From assembly GCA_019359765.1 (NCBI GenBank), contig JAHHGU010000011.1, positions 1 to 64,000 of the forward strand: a stretch of 64,000 nt of DNA, in the 5' to 3' direction. Shown piece by piece: positions 37,015 through 44,904 of the stretch (within the stretch, counting starts at the first letter, position 1; the number at the start of each line of letters is the position of its first letter). The position numbers and the translations under genes are program-made. Below the pieces are notes generated by a model. It was not told where the DNA came from and did not search any database. It saw only the letters and a program-made list of their open reading frames with translations. The stretch comes from Aphanothece sp. CMT-3BRIN-NPC111 (GTDB lineage Bacteria; Cyanobacteriota; Cyanobacteriia; Cyanobacteriales; JAHHGU01).

Positions 37015-37713
37015 ATGGCTAACCTACAAGATCGCAATCCCCATAATCTTGACGGTGATTCAAACGATCCAGACTACATTCATACCAATGGCAACGTAGA
37101 TCCGCGCCGGGCAGCTTCTTATCGAGATGGTTATGTTCATGGTCGCGTTTCTGAGCGCCACCTTGAGGAAGAATCACTAAGAGTCCGTGATAACAATAAT
37201 GCTGCTCGTGGCTTGTTAATCGGTATCGCTCTCACCTCATTGCTTGGGCTAGGTGTACTTGCCTGGTACTTATTCTTCAATCGCCCGGTGGAAGAGTCTA
37301 CGCCGGTAATTGTGCCTGTACCTTCAGCCTCACCTTCACCTGCTGTTTCCCAAGAGCAAAATAGGACAACGGTGATCGAGAGGCAGGGTGCATCTGTCCC
37401 ACAGATCATTCCGGTTCCTCAGCAAGCAGCACCAGCTCCTCAGCAAGGCGCTCCTAAAGTTAACATCACCATACCTAATTCGACGCAACAGCCTGCCCCG
37501 GCTCGACAAGACACCAACGTTAACGTAGCTCCCCCTCAATCATCTACGCAGACTCAAACAGAAACTACCCGTACAACGAGTCCATCTAATTTGAATACAC
37601 AGACGGCTCCTGGTACAGGGAATGACACCACTACCTCAGGTACACAAAATCAAACTGGTACCTCGTCAAGTGGTAATTCAAACACTGGTAGTACAACTAA
37701 TTCAAATCCATAG
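37015..37713 (+). CDS. Single-pass membrane protein, Pro/Gln/Thr-rich (paralogue B)
   Basis: This 232-residue protein is a longer paralogue of the preceding one. An N-terminal extension of about 45 residues is followed by RVSERHLEEESLRVRDNNNA, one membrane helix (about 64-86) and a tail rich in Pro, Gln, Thr, Ser and Asn with PVPQQAAPAPQQ and NITIPNSTQQ. Only 91 bp separate the two genes, so they are probably a tandem duplication and co-transcribed. Role unknown; an envelope or wall association is suggested by the neighbouring peptidoglycan-binding protein. Confidence 0.75.
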   Translation: MANLQDRNPHNLDGDSNDPDYIHTNGNVDPRRAASYRDGYVHGRVSERHLEEESLRVRDNNNAARGLLIGIALTSLLGLGVLAWYLFFNRPVEESTPVIVPVPSASPSPAVSQEQNRTTVIERQGASVPQIIPVPQQAAPAPQQGAPKVNITIPNSTQQPAPARQDTNVNVAPPQSSTQTQTETTRTTSPSNLNTQTAPGTGNDTTTSGTQNQTGTSSSGNSNTGSTTNSNP

Positions 37714-37739
37714 CAACTAAAACGCACTTAATCCTGTCC

Positions 37740-37770
37740 AGCCCCCTTAGATAAGAAGGGGGCTTTGTTT
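37740..37770 (+). terminator. Rho-independent terminator
   Basis: AGCCCCCTT and AAGGGGGCT form a perfect 9-bp stem around 7 bases, followed by TTGTTTATT. This is the clearest intrinsic terminator in the window and ends the paralogue pair. Confidence 0.85.
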
Positions 37771-37779
37771 ATTGTTGGA

Positions 37780-37807
37780 GTAGAGACGCGATATATCGCG
37801 TCTCTAC
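37780..37807. repeat. 28-bp perfect palindrome
   Basis: GTAGAGACGCGATA is followed directly by its exact reverse complement. It belongs to a repeat family common between cyanobacterial genes; a diverged relative is at about 31770-31801. Confidence 0.85.
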
Positions 37808-37881
37808 AGCTTAAGTAGGTGGATGAGGGTTGGTATAGCCCCAACCTTCATTTTTCTGGCATTTACTGGGCTGTTCTCAAA

Positions 37882-39273
37882 TCACCGCAGGGTCACAAAC
37901 TCTTCTGCCGTCGAAGGATGAATCCCGACTGTGGCGTCGAAGTCTTTTTTCGTCGCCCCCATGTTCACGGCGATCGCCACCCCTTGAATTACCTCTGCCG
38001 CATACTCACCTACCATATGAGCACCTAGCACGCGGTCTGTATTTTTGTCAACTACTAATTTAACTAGAGTTTTTTCATCAGCGCCAGTGAGGCTGTGGAA
38101 CATAGGACGGAACCGGGCGCGATATATTTGCACGGCGTCGCCTAGTTTTCTCTTCGCTTCCGACTCGCTCAAACCTACTGTAGCGGCTTCGGGTTGGGTA
38201 AACACCGCTGAGGCTACATTTTCGTGATTGAACTTGCGGGGGTTATTGCCAAACTCCGTATCGGCAAAGGCGCGACCTTCGCCAATAGCGACGGGTGTTA
38301 AATTGATACGGTTGGTGCAATCGCCGACAGCGAAAATATTAGGTTGGGAGGTGCGGCTATACTCATCAACGCCGATCGCACAGTTGACGCTGTACCCATG
38401 CAACCTGGGCAGATCTTCGTCTTCACAAGTTACAACCTCAACACCAGCATTCTCTAATCCAAGTTTTCCTAAATTGGGAACGCGACCGATCGCCACCAGA
38501 ACCGCATCTGCGGTTATTGCCGAATCTGTCACTTTCTCCTTGAAAGAGACCTTCAAGCCCTCTGGCACCTGCTCAATGCTTTTCCCCTCTATATTGCAGA
38601 TAATTCGGATACCATGCTGCGCCATGCCCTCTTGAATGCTGGTGCGAATATCCTCATCAAAGCCTTTTAAAATGCGATCGCCCCGAAGAAACAAAGTAAC
38701 TTGCGAACCAAGTCCGTACATAATACAGGCGAATTCCACGGCGATATAGCCAGCGCCAATAATGGCAATATGCTTGGGCTGCTCTTTCAAATGAAAGATC
38801 TCGCGGGAGGTAATAGCATATTCCATCCCTGGTACATTTGGCTTGACGGCTTCTCCTCCCACAGCAATCAAAATCTTATCAGCCGTGACTTTTCGCCCAT
38901 CAACTTCCACGGTATGAGGATCTAAGATAGAGGCACGGCTCTTAAAAAGCTCCACGCCAGCTTTTTCCAGATAATCAATATGTAGCTGGCTGAGACGGTT
39001 GACTTCCTTATCGACAGCAGTAATTAGATGCTCCCAGTTCAGGTGGCTTTCTACCTTGCTCCAACCATAGCCTACTGCATCTTCATAGAGGTGGGAAAAC
39101 TTAGAGGCGTAGACCATTAATTTTTTGGGAATACAGCCGCGAATCACGCAGGTGCCACCGACTAAATCGCCTTCTGCAATTGCCACCTTTGCCCCATAGC
39201 TAGCCGCCCGTTTAGAAGCAGCCAGCCCTCCAGAACCTGCACCAATTACAAACAAGTCGTAATCATATTCCAT
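37882..39273 (-). CDS. gor: Glutathione reductase
   Basis: Gor reduces glutathione disulfide with NADPH using FAD and a redox disulfide. The N-terminal FAD motif VIGAGSGGLAAS, the redox-active CVIRGC (cysteines 42 and 47), the NAD(P) fold GAGYIAVEFA and the C-terminal His-Glu pair (GIHPSTAEEF) are all present. The length of 463 residues is normal. A strong AAGGAGG site lies before the ATG. It is on the same strand as the coiled-coil and coaD genes upstream. Confidence 0.96.
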   Translation of the reverse strand: MEYDYDLFVIGAGSGGLAASKRAASYGAKVAIAEGDLVGGTCVIRGCIPKKLMVYASKFSHLYEDAVGYGWSKVESHLNWEHLITAVDKEVNRLSQLHIDYLEKAGVELFKSRASILDPHTVEVDGRKVTADKILIAVGGEAVKPNVPGMEYAITSREIFHLKEQPKHIAIIGAGYIAVEFACIMYGLGSQVTLFLRGDRILKGFDEDIRTSIQEGMAQHGIRIICNIEGKSIEQVPEGLKVSFKEKVTDSAITADAVLVAIGRVPNLGKLGLENAGVEVVTCEDEDLPRLHGYSVNCAIGVDEYSRTSQPNIFAVGDCTNRINLTPVAIGEGRAFADTEFGNNPRKFNHENVASAVFTQPEAATVGLSESEAKRKLGDAVQIYRARFRPMFHSLTGADEKTLVKLVVDKNTDRVLGAHMVGEYAAEVIQGVAIAVNMGATKKDFDATVGIHPSTAEEFVTLR

Positions 39274-39332
39274 TGTTTATGACCTCCTTTTTCTTATAGT
39301 TATTAGCTGCTTTGCTTCTCCCTCTTTACCCT

Positions 39333-40061
39333 TCACTTCTTCGGTGAATTCGGTGATGTGCTCTTGGAGGAAGTGCTGGTATCTGTATTGTGCGATCGCG
39401 GTGAGGGAGAATCATTTTGCAATTGCTGACGACCGTTGCGGATCACCTGAAGCATATCGTTAAGCTGCTGCTCGATATTTTTCAGAACGCGATCGGCGTA
39501 ATCGTCGGCTCCATTCTGAATATCCTCACACTCTGCCAGTACCATTTGGCGCATCTGCTCTAGATCCTGTTGCGCTTGCAGACGCATCCGTTCAATTTCG
39601 GAGAGCGTTTGTTCCTGCAACGCCTCACACTCTTCTTGGACTCGTTGCTTAATTTGCTTGGCTTCAAGTTCTGCCCGCCGGATAATCCCAATTTCATCCA
39701 AGATATCATCGGCTTGTCGCTCAGCTTCCTCAATTATTTGCTGAGCATACTGCTGCGCTTCCAGGAGGATTTGCTCCCTATTGTAAACAATGGCTTTAGC
39801 TTCCCGAAAGGCTTCTGGCAAATTGAGGCGCACCAGATCCAGCTGGTCGAGCAGTTGTTCCTCATCAACCAGTGTGCGTTGGATAAAAGGAATACGCGGG
39901 CTATCGAGAATTATCTCTTCCAGCAGATTGAGTTCCCCCTGAATATCTACACCTCCTGTTGGCTCGGCGTCTCCGGAAGAGAATCCACTTTGGGAAGATT
40001 CATCCGGTTGGCTGTGTTGTTCATCGTTTGGGTCGATCCGGGCTGATTGTGGGCGTAACAT
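39333..40061 (-). CDS. DivIVA-like coiled-coil protein
   Basis: The 242-residue product has a polar N-terminus (about 1-45), a conserved segment with [17 protein letters not shown], and a long Glu/Gln-rich helix (about 85-225) with heptads typical of coiled coils. It resembles the DivIVA/ATP-synthase-b-like proteins found beside coaD in cyanobacteria (recalled from the family). Its first 38 codons overlap the end of coaD in another frame. A scaffold or septum-related role is possible but not shown. Confidence 0.8.
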   Translation of the reverse strand: MLRPQSARIDPNDEQHSQPDESSQSGFSSGDAEPTGGVDIQGELNLLEEIILDSPRIPFIQRTLVDEEQLLDQLDLVRLNLPEAFREAKAIVYNREQILLEAQQYAQQIIEEAERQADDILDEIGIIRRAELEAKQIKQRVQEECEALQEQTLSEIERMRLQAQQDLEQMRQMVLAECEDIQNGADDYADRVLKNIEQQLNDMLQVIRNGRQQLQNDSPSPRSHNTDTSTSSKSTSPNSPKK

Positions 40062-40522
40062 CGGTAAATATCTAGGGCAACATGCTGGGGAACAAGATGA
40101 TTGACGGAGCCGCCAAACCTGGCAATCTCTTTTACTACGCTACTACTTAAAAAACTGTACTCGTTAGAAGTGGCGAGAAATACAGTCTCAATGTCAGCGG
40201 AGAGGGTTTTATTGGTGTGGGCCATTTGCAGTTCCTTTTCAAAGTCGGAAAGCACCCGCAAACCCCGCAGCAGCACTTGAGCATCCCGCAGCCTGAGATA
40301 TTCCACAGTCAGACCAGCAAAGCTGTCAACTTCTACGTTTGGCAGATGTTGAGTAGATAGCTGTATCTGCTCTATCCGCTCTTGCACGGTAAACAATGGA
40401 GTTTTATTAGGATTACGCAGCACGGCGACAATCACCCGCTCAAAGAGCTTACAGCCTCGCTTAATGATGTCGAGGTGACCTAAGGTAATTGGATCGAAGC
40501 TGCCAGGATAAATTGCGATCAC
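39947..40522 (-). CDS. coaD: Phosphopantetheine adenylyltransferase CoaD
   Basis: CoaD adenylates 4'-phosphopantetheine in coenzyme A synthesis. The nucleotidyltransferase motif [13 protein letters not shown] is at residues 6-18, followed by VLLRGLR and SSSVVKEIA near residue 130. The start is GTG. Typical CoaD ends near residue 160; here a 30-residue polar tail ([15 protein letters not shown]...) continues into the start of the downstream coiled-coil gene, an out-of-frame overlap of 115 bp. Confidence 0.95.
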   Translation of the reverse strand: MIAIYPGSFDPITLGHLDIIKRGCKLFERVIVAVLRNPNKTPLFTVQERIEQIQLSTQHLPNVEVDSFAGLTVEYLRLRDAQVLLRGLRVLSDFEKELQMAHTNKTLSADIETVFLATSNEYSFLSSSVVKEIARFGGSVNHLVPQHVALDIYRCYAHNQPGSTQTMNNTANRMNLPKVDSLPETPSQQEV

Positions 40523-40739
40523 AAGGCCAGTGTGTCAGAGTTGATGAGGCGATTATAGTTCCTAACTCTATAGAAAAATCTGGAATTAACCAGGTCGGCA
40601 TAATTAAACATCTGTCTAACTGGACATGGAGGGTCTGGCCTAATCCTTTAGCTATAGCAAATCCTCCTGCTGTATGGAATTGGGGGTCATCCGGTGGCAG
40701 CTCTGGCACAAATCAACTATCGGCGGAGGCAATAATCTT

Positions 40740-41333
40740 ATGAAAAAACTAATTATCACTGCTGGGGTACTAATCATTGGGCTTGTTGCATCCTCGTGTG
40801 AGCGCCAAGTCATTGCTCAGAACGGTCTGCCAGTCGCTGCTACTCCTTTACCTGTGGAGCCAACTCCCAATCAACTACCTCCCACTCCTTCACCTGCGGA
40901 ACCAACTGGAAATCAACTGTTTCCAGCCCCTTCCGATCCGGGCCCTGTGGGCGCTGTTCCTACTCTGCCACCAGCGGCAAACCCTAAAGCTGATATTGGT
41001 GAACTCGGTGCAAGGCAAAAAGGACTTGAAATAGCTGCCAAGCAGCACGGACAACCCAATCCAACTATCATTAGGGCTGCTGCAATGACCTATAAGGAGG
41101 CTGTACGAACTTTGCCAAAAGAGGCTCAAGGGACACCTCCAGATCGGGAAGCTAATATTCCAGTTCGTGTAGTAGAAATGGAAGGTGTTTTTAAGGCGCC
41201 TCGTCATTCTGGCCCCCCTGGAGTACCAGAAGATACTCGCTCGGCGACAAAACTATATCTGATCTTACGAGCAGCTGATGGTTTGTTACTCGAAACTACC
41301 CTGGAATATCCTGAACCTCTTCAAGGTTCTTGA
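40740..41333 (+). CDS. Pro-rich lipoprotein
   Basis: The product (about 197 residues) begins MKKLIITAGVLIIGLVASSC, a lipoprotein signal peptide with the lipobox cysteine at residue 20. A Pro/Thr-rich segment with repeated PTPNQLPPTP-like units (about 35-75) and a globular C-terminal domain (about 95-197, RAAAMTYKEAVRTLP, VVEMEGVFKAP, LYLILRAADGLLLETTLEY) follow. A frame extension upstream to 40674 is less likely because the lipobox context fits the ATG. Function unknown. Confidence 0.7.
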   Translation: MKKLIITAGVLIIGLVASSCERQVIAQNGLPVAATPLPVEPTPNQLPPTPSPAEPTGNQLFPAPSDPGPVGAVPTLPPAANPKADIGELGARQKGLEIAAKQHGQPNPTIIRAAAMTYKEAVRTLPKEAQGTPPDREANIPVRVVEMEGVFKAPRHSGPPGVPEDTRSATKLYLILRAADGLLLETTLEYPEPLQGS

Positions 41334-41658
41334 GTAGCAACGGATACGGTTGGCGAAGTCCTGGTAGCCGCAAAAAGCTTTGTGCAAAGCTACGACATCT
41401 CAAGGGGTTTGGGAGATTCAGGTATAGCAATTAGCAATCCTTCAGTTAGCTATTAGCAATTAGCTAATAGCCGTTACCAGTCAGAGCAACAGTTCTGGGT
41501 GTATGGAAGATCGATTGTCACTATCAACCAACAAGGCAACTGCTATAACATCATGAGAACGCCTTAGCTTTTGTCCGTCTGGTATGCTCGGTTGTAACCA
41601 TTCCAGTAAACTTATATTCTTATATTCAGAAGACAGCCTGAGATAGAGGCGAGTTCAA
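41334..41658. other. Intergenic region with TTAGC-type repeats
   Basis: No gene is supported. The middle contains TTAGCAAT/AGCTATTAGCAATTAGC repeats similar to those at 43705-43955. The right end carries the presumed ribosome-binding site of the GspF-like gene. Confidence 0.4.
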
Positions 41659-42594
41659 CTGAAAGCCCAGGAAAAAGCCCGATTTTTTCACCAGTTCGCT
41701 GCTTTACTGAATGCTGGCATTTCAGTAGAGCGGAGCTTAAATTTGGCGGGAAAAGATGGCTCTTCATCGTTTCAGCGCTATCTGACGAAGGTGGGTGCAG
41801 CTGTTAAAGTCGGTCAAGATCTCGCTTCGGCAATGGCTCTTGACACTCGCTACTTTGATGATTGGACGATTAACTTAATCCGGTTAGCCCAATACAGCGG
41901 CTCGCTTGCAGAGACTTTCGAGCGTTTGGCGATCGCAGCTGAGGTTCAGCAGCGACGGGAACGCCTAATTCGCTCGGTGAGGCTGAGAGCGATCGCGATT
42001 ATTTGGTGTCTGCTGGTAATTTGCACAATTCTGTGGAGTCAGGGCAATGTTCTTCTGCAATTTAGTTTCTGGCTGAATAGTATAGGACTGGCATTGCTGT
42101 TAGTGGGCTTGAGTATCTTGGCTTCTCGCTATCGGGGGCGATGGTTAGTGCGGTTGGTGGCTGGGCTTCCCGGCTTGGGTAAGCTCATGCAGGTGCGATC
42201 GCTGCTTTATTTTGCTGAGTTGGAGTTGCCTTTAAGCTGCGGTATTTCTCTTCTGGCAGCGCTGGATCTAGTGCGATCGCGCATTCCCGATCCTGTAATG
42301 GCAGCAAAGCTGGCGAAAGCTTCCCAGCAACTACGTATCGGTCATACGTTGAGCCATAGTTTACAAGGCAAGTTACCGCCCCTGGCTATCCAGATGATTC
42401 GCACTGGCGAAGAAACAGGGAATCTTGATGCTGCCTTCCACAATTTGGCTGAATACTACGAAGGTGAGTTAGAGCGAGCGATCCGCCAGTTAGAGGGTGT
42501 CATGCGACCTTTAAGTATTCTGGCTATGGGTGGTCTAGTAGCCTTATTGAGCATCCGGGCGATCGCATCGCTGATTAACTCACTCCCAGGTTGA
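41659..42594 (+). CDS. Type II secretion / pilus inner-membrane protein (GspF/PilC family)
   Basis: The GspF/PilC family forms the inner-membrane platform of type IV pili and type II secretion. Two T2SSF repeats are evident: residues about 10-120, beginning FFHQFAALLNAGISVERSLNLAGK, and about 160-290, beginning LLYFAELELPLSCGISLLAALDL, with three membrane helices. The first conserved segment extends upstream of the only standard in-frame start (TTG at 41743). A CTG at 41659, nine bases after AGAGG, is therefore used here. It is shorter than full PilC (about 400 residues) and has no pilB or pilT beside it. Confidence 0.8.
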   Translation: MKAQEKARFFHQFAALLNAGISVERSLNLAGKDGSSSFQRYLTKVGAAVKVGQDLASAMALDTRYFDDWTINLIRLAQYSGSLAETFERLAIAAEVQQRRERLIRSVRLRAIAIIWCLLVICTILWSQGNVLLQFSFWLNSIGLALLLVGLSILASRYRGRWLVRLVAGLPGLGKLMQVRSLLYFAELELPLSCGISLLAALDLVRSRIPDPVMAAKLAKASQQLRIGHTLSHSLQGKLPPLAIQMIRTGEETGNLDAAFHNLAEYYEGELERAIRQLEGVMRPLSILAMGGLVALLSIRAIASLINSLPG

Positions 42595-42598
42595 TAAA

Positions 42599-42952
42599 TC
42601 AACCAAACGTTGACCCGTTCCAGCCCCACATTGAACCCTGAGCATCTGCAAACTCAATGTAGGTTCGATTTGGGGATACGCCTAGCGCCTGGTTAATTTG
42701 CTGGCAAAATTCCTGGCTCATTGCTTGGGTTTGCGCTGGATTCATGCTGCCAACATTTTTAACCTCGATGTAGCAAACCGGATCGGTAGTGCCACCAAAG
42801 GTCATCGCTACATCTGGTTCAAAAGCAGTCATCACGTAGGATTCTGGTTTTCTTACATGCTTTGCCAATTTAGCAGAAAGATTTTTGAGCAGTCCCTCAA
42901 CTGTAGATTTCTCTGGGGCTGAGATCGAGGTTTGAACTTTGATTAGAGGCAT
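42599..42952 (-). CDS. MIF-like (tautomerase-fold) protein
   Basis: The 117-residue product starts MPLIKVQTS, with the proline after Met that is catalytic in the macrophage-migration-inhibitory-factor and phenylpyruvate tautomerase family. It keeps the family spacing (MTFGGTTDPVCYIEVKNVG ... LGVSPNRTYIEFAD). A frame extension of 19 residues upstream is rejected because Pro2 would be lost. It is nearly adjacent (4 bp) to the convergent GspF-like gene. Confidence 0.85.
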   Translation of the reverse strand: MPLIKVQTSISAPEKSTVEGLLKNLSAKLAKHVRKPESYVMTAFEPDVAMTFGGTTDPVCYIEVKNVGSMNPAQTQAMSQEFCQQINQALGVSPNRTYIEFADAQGSMWGWNGSTFG

Positions 42953-43179
42953 ATTATTTACTTCGGAACTTTTTTGCCAAGAAATTGAACTCACTCGCCA
43001 AAATTCCAAGCAGCCTTACACCTATACGCGCAGCGTTACCGTAGGCTAGGCGCGGCTACACGTACAAAGGTCGGATGGTGCGCGGCCTAAAAACCATTTC
43101 TGTAAGTACTGTTGGTTGGTGTCGCTGTTAAGCGCAGGTTTCTTGTCCCGTCTCTACACTCTCTAAGGCAAGAATTTAT

Positions 43180-43662
43180 CTAACCGCCATATTGCCAGCC
43201 TGTGCTTTCGAGCAACAGTGGTTCACCCTCCCGATGAACGCCTGCGGCAATCACTTCCCCCACATAAACCGTATGGTCGCCGTGTTCCACGGCACCGACA
43301 ACCTTGCATTCCACATACCCCAGAGAGTCGGAGATAATGGGACAGCCCGTTTCTTCTCCCAGATAAAATTCCACATCCTCAAACTTATTGGCGATGCGGC
43401 GCTGAGGCTTAAAGAATTTCTGAGCCAAGTCTTTTTGCCCTGCTTCTAGAAAGCTGAGGGCAAACACTCCACTGGCTTTAATCATGGCGTGGGATTTAGA
43501 ATCCTGCTTTACACAATTTACGACCAAGGGTGGAGCAAAAGAACCCTGCATCACCCAACTGGCGGTGAAACCATTGACTTCTTCTCCGTCCTTAACACCG
43601 CAGATGTAGAGTCCGTGAGGAATCTTACGCAGTATGGTCTTTTTCGCTTGTTCGTCTAACAA
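43180..43662 (-). CDS. Flavin reductase family protein
   Basis: The 160-residue protein has the FMN-binding split-barrel flavin-reductase pattern: GLYICGVKDGEEVNGFTASWV, then PPLVVNCVKQDSKSHAMI and GDHTVYVGEVIAAGV. It begins with TTG. It resembles the flavin reductase domain of cyanobacterial flavodiiron proteins but stands alone. It likely reduces FMN or acts on a small substrate; the partner is unknown. Confidence 0.85.
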   Translation of the reverse strand: MLDEQAKKTILRKIPHGLYICGVKDGEEVNGFTASWVMQGSFAPPLVVNCVKQDSKSHAMIKASGVFALSFLEAGQKDLAQKFFKPQRRIANKFEDVEFYLGEETGCPIISDSLGYVECKVVGAVEHGDHTVYVGEVIAAGVHREGEPLLLESTGWQYGG

Positions 43663-43704
43663 AGGTCTACCTGCCTGATGATTACTACAATTTTAAAGTT
43701 TAAC

Positions 43705-43955
43705 AAGTGATTAGCTTTTAGCAATTAGCTTTTAGCAATTAGCTTTTAGAGCGTTTCTCGAATAACTAAAGTACGGCTATAGAGATTAGCATTGCTTTCC
43801 TCATTTTTGTTACTGTACTTCATCTATTTGCTAATCGCTATAGCGATTAGCAATGAGCAACTATTTTGATTTAGTTGTTGCTTTCAAAATTTTATGAAGG
43901 CAGCTGTTTTTTCTTAAAGCTAATCGCTAAAAGCTAATTGCTAATCGCTAGCCAT
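43705..43955. repeat. Cluster of AGCTTTTAGCAATT repeats and complements
   Basis: Three tandem AGCTTTTAGCAATT-like units near 43715-43750 and complementary AGCTAATCGCTAAAAGC units near 43910-43950 can fold on each other across about 150 bases. This lies between the flavin reductase and cobM genes on the same strand. Confidence 0.6.
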
Positions 43956-44787
43956 TACGAGATGAGCGAAATAGGTGGCTGTGTTCGGGATGGTAAAGAC
44001 GCGATCGCATTGGCGTCGAAACCTCTTTCTCTGGCACCTCAGACGCCGCCAGCGCTGGACTAATTACATAAAGCGTTGTCCTGATCAGCTTTTCCTGTTC
44101 GGTTACCGATGCCATTTGGTGCAAGGGCACCACCCGAATTTTTTCATCCGGCCACCCCAAGCGAAAACAAATTGCGATCGGTGTCTCCGCTGGGTAGTGT
44201 TGCATGAGTTTCATCTGAGCAGACTCTACATGACGAGCGCTGAGGTAAAGGCACAAAGAAGCCTGATGCGCTGCTAGAGAGGCTAACTCTTCGGTTGCGG
44301 GTACTTCTGTGCGACCGCTGATGCGGGTAAGAATAATTGTCTGCACCAGTCCTGGCACGGTTAGCTCAATTTTGAGTTTAGCTGCTGCTGCCTGGAAAGC
44401 ACTAATTCCTGGTATGACCTCAAAAGGGATAGCGGCGTCTGCTAGGGCTTGCATTTGCTCGTGTACGGCACCGTAGAGACTAGGGTCGCCAGAGTGGAGG
44501 CGGATGACAGATTTATGCGATCGCACTCGTTCCATCATCACTGGCAAAATCTCTTCCAAGGTTTTATTACGAGTGCGGATAATCTCGGCATCCGGACGGA
44601 CATTCTGCAAAATTTCTACAGGCACCAGGGAATCAGCAAATAAAATTACATCTGCTTGAGCAAGTAATTTTTGTGCCTTTACAGTCAATAACTCTGGATC
44701 GCCGGGGCCAGCACCGACAATGTAAACTGCTGGCGCTAGGGGAGAGAGTGATGTTTCAATACTAGATTGGGCAGCAAAATTAGACAC
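43948..44787 (-). CDS. cobM: Precorrin-4 C11-methyltransferase
   Basis: CobM adds the C11 methyl group from S-adenosylmethionine in the aerobic cobalamin pathway. The TP-methylase fold shows the glycine-rich VYIVGAGPGDPELLTVKA, RLHSGDPSLYGA and FEVIPGISAFQAA motifs. The 279-residue length includes a short C-terminal extension. The pathway partner CbiG-CobJ lies 26 kb away, on the same strand. Confidence 0.95.
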   Translation of the reverse strand: MSNFAAQSSIETSLSPLAPAVYIVGAGPGDPELLTVKAQKLLAQADVILFADSLVPVEILQNVRPDAEIIRTRNKTLEEILPVMMERVRSHKSVIRLHSGDPSLYGAVHEQMQALADAAIPFEVIPGISAFQAAAAKLKIELTVPGLVQTIILTRISGRTEVPATEELASLAAHQASLCLYLSARHVESAQMKLMQHYPAETPIAICFRLGWPDEKIRVVPLHQMASVTEQEKLIRTTLYVISPALAASEVPEKEVSTPMRSRLYHPEHSHLFRSSRNG

Positions 44788-44904
44788 AAACTACCTCTTG
44801 TATGCTATAAGCTTTCAACATAAACTCACCCAAAAATTGAACATCAAGGTAAATGTAATCGAATCAAGAGCCATACCACTGCTATATTAAAGCAACTCGC
44901 GGTT

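Noticed and set aside
39570..40046. 158-residue plus-strand frame over the coiled-coil gene
   Set aside because: It is a shadow of the Glu/Gln-rich coiled coil (Leu-rich antisense) and has no ribosome-binding site.
43705..43955. CRISPR-like repetition in the cobM upstream gap
   Set aside because: Units are 14 bases, adjacent, without regular spacers and partly inverted, so they are simple repeats.
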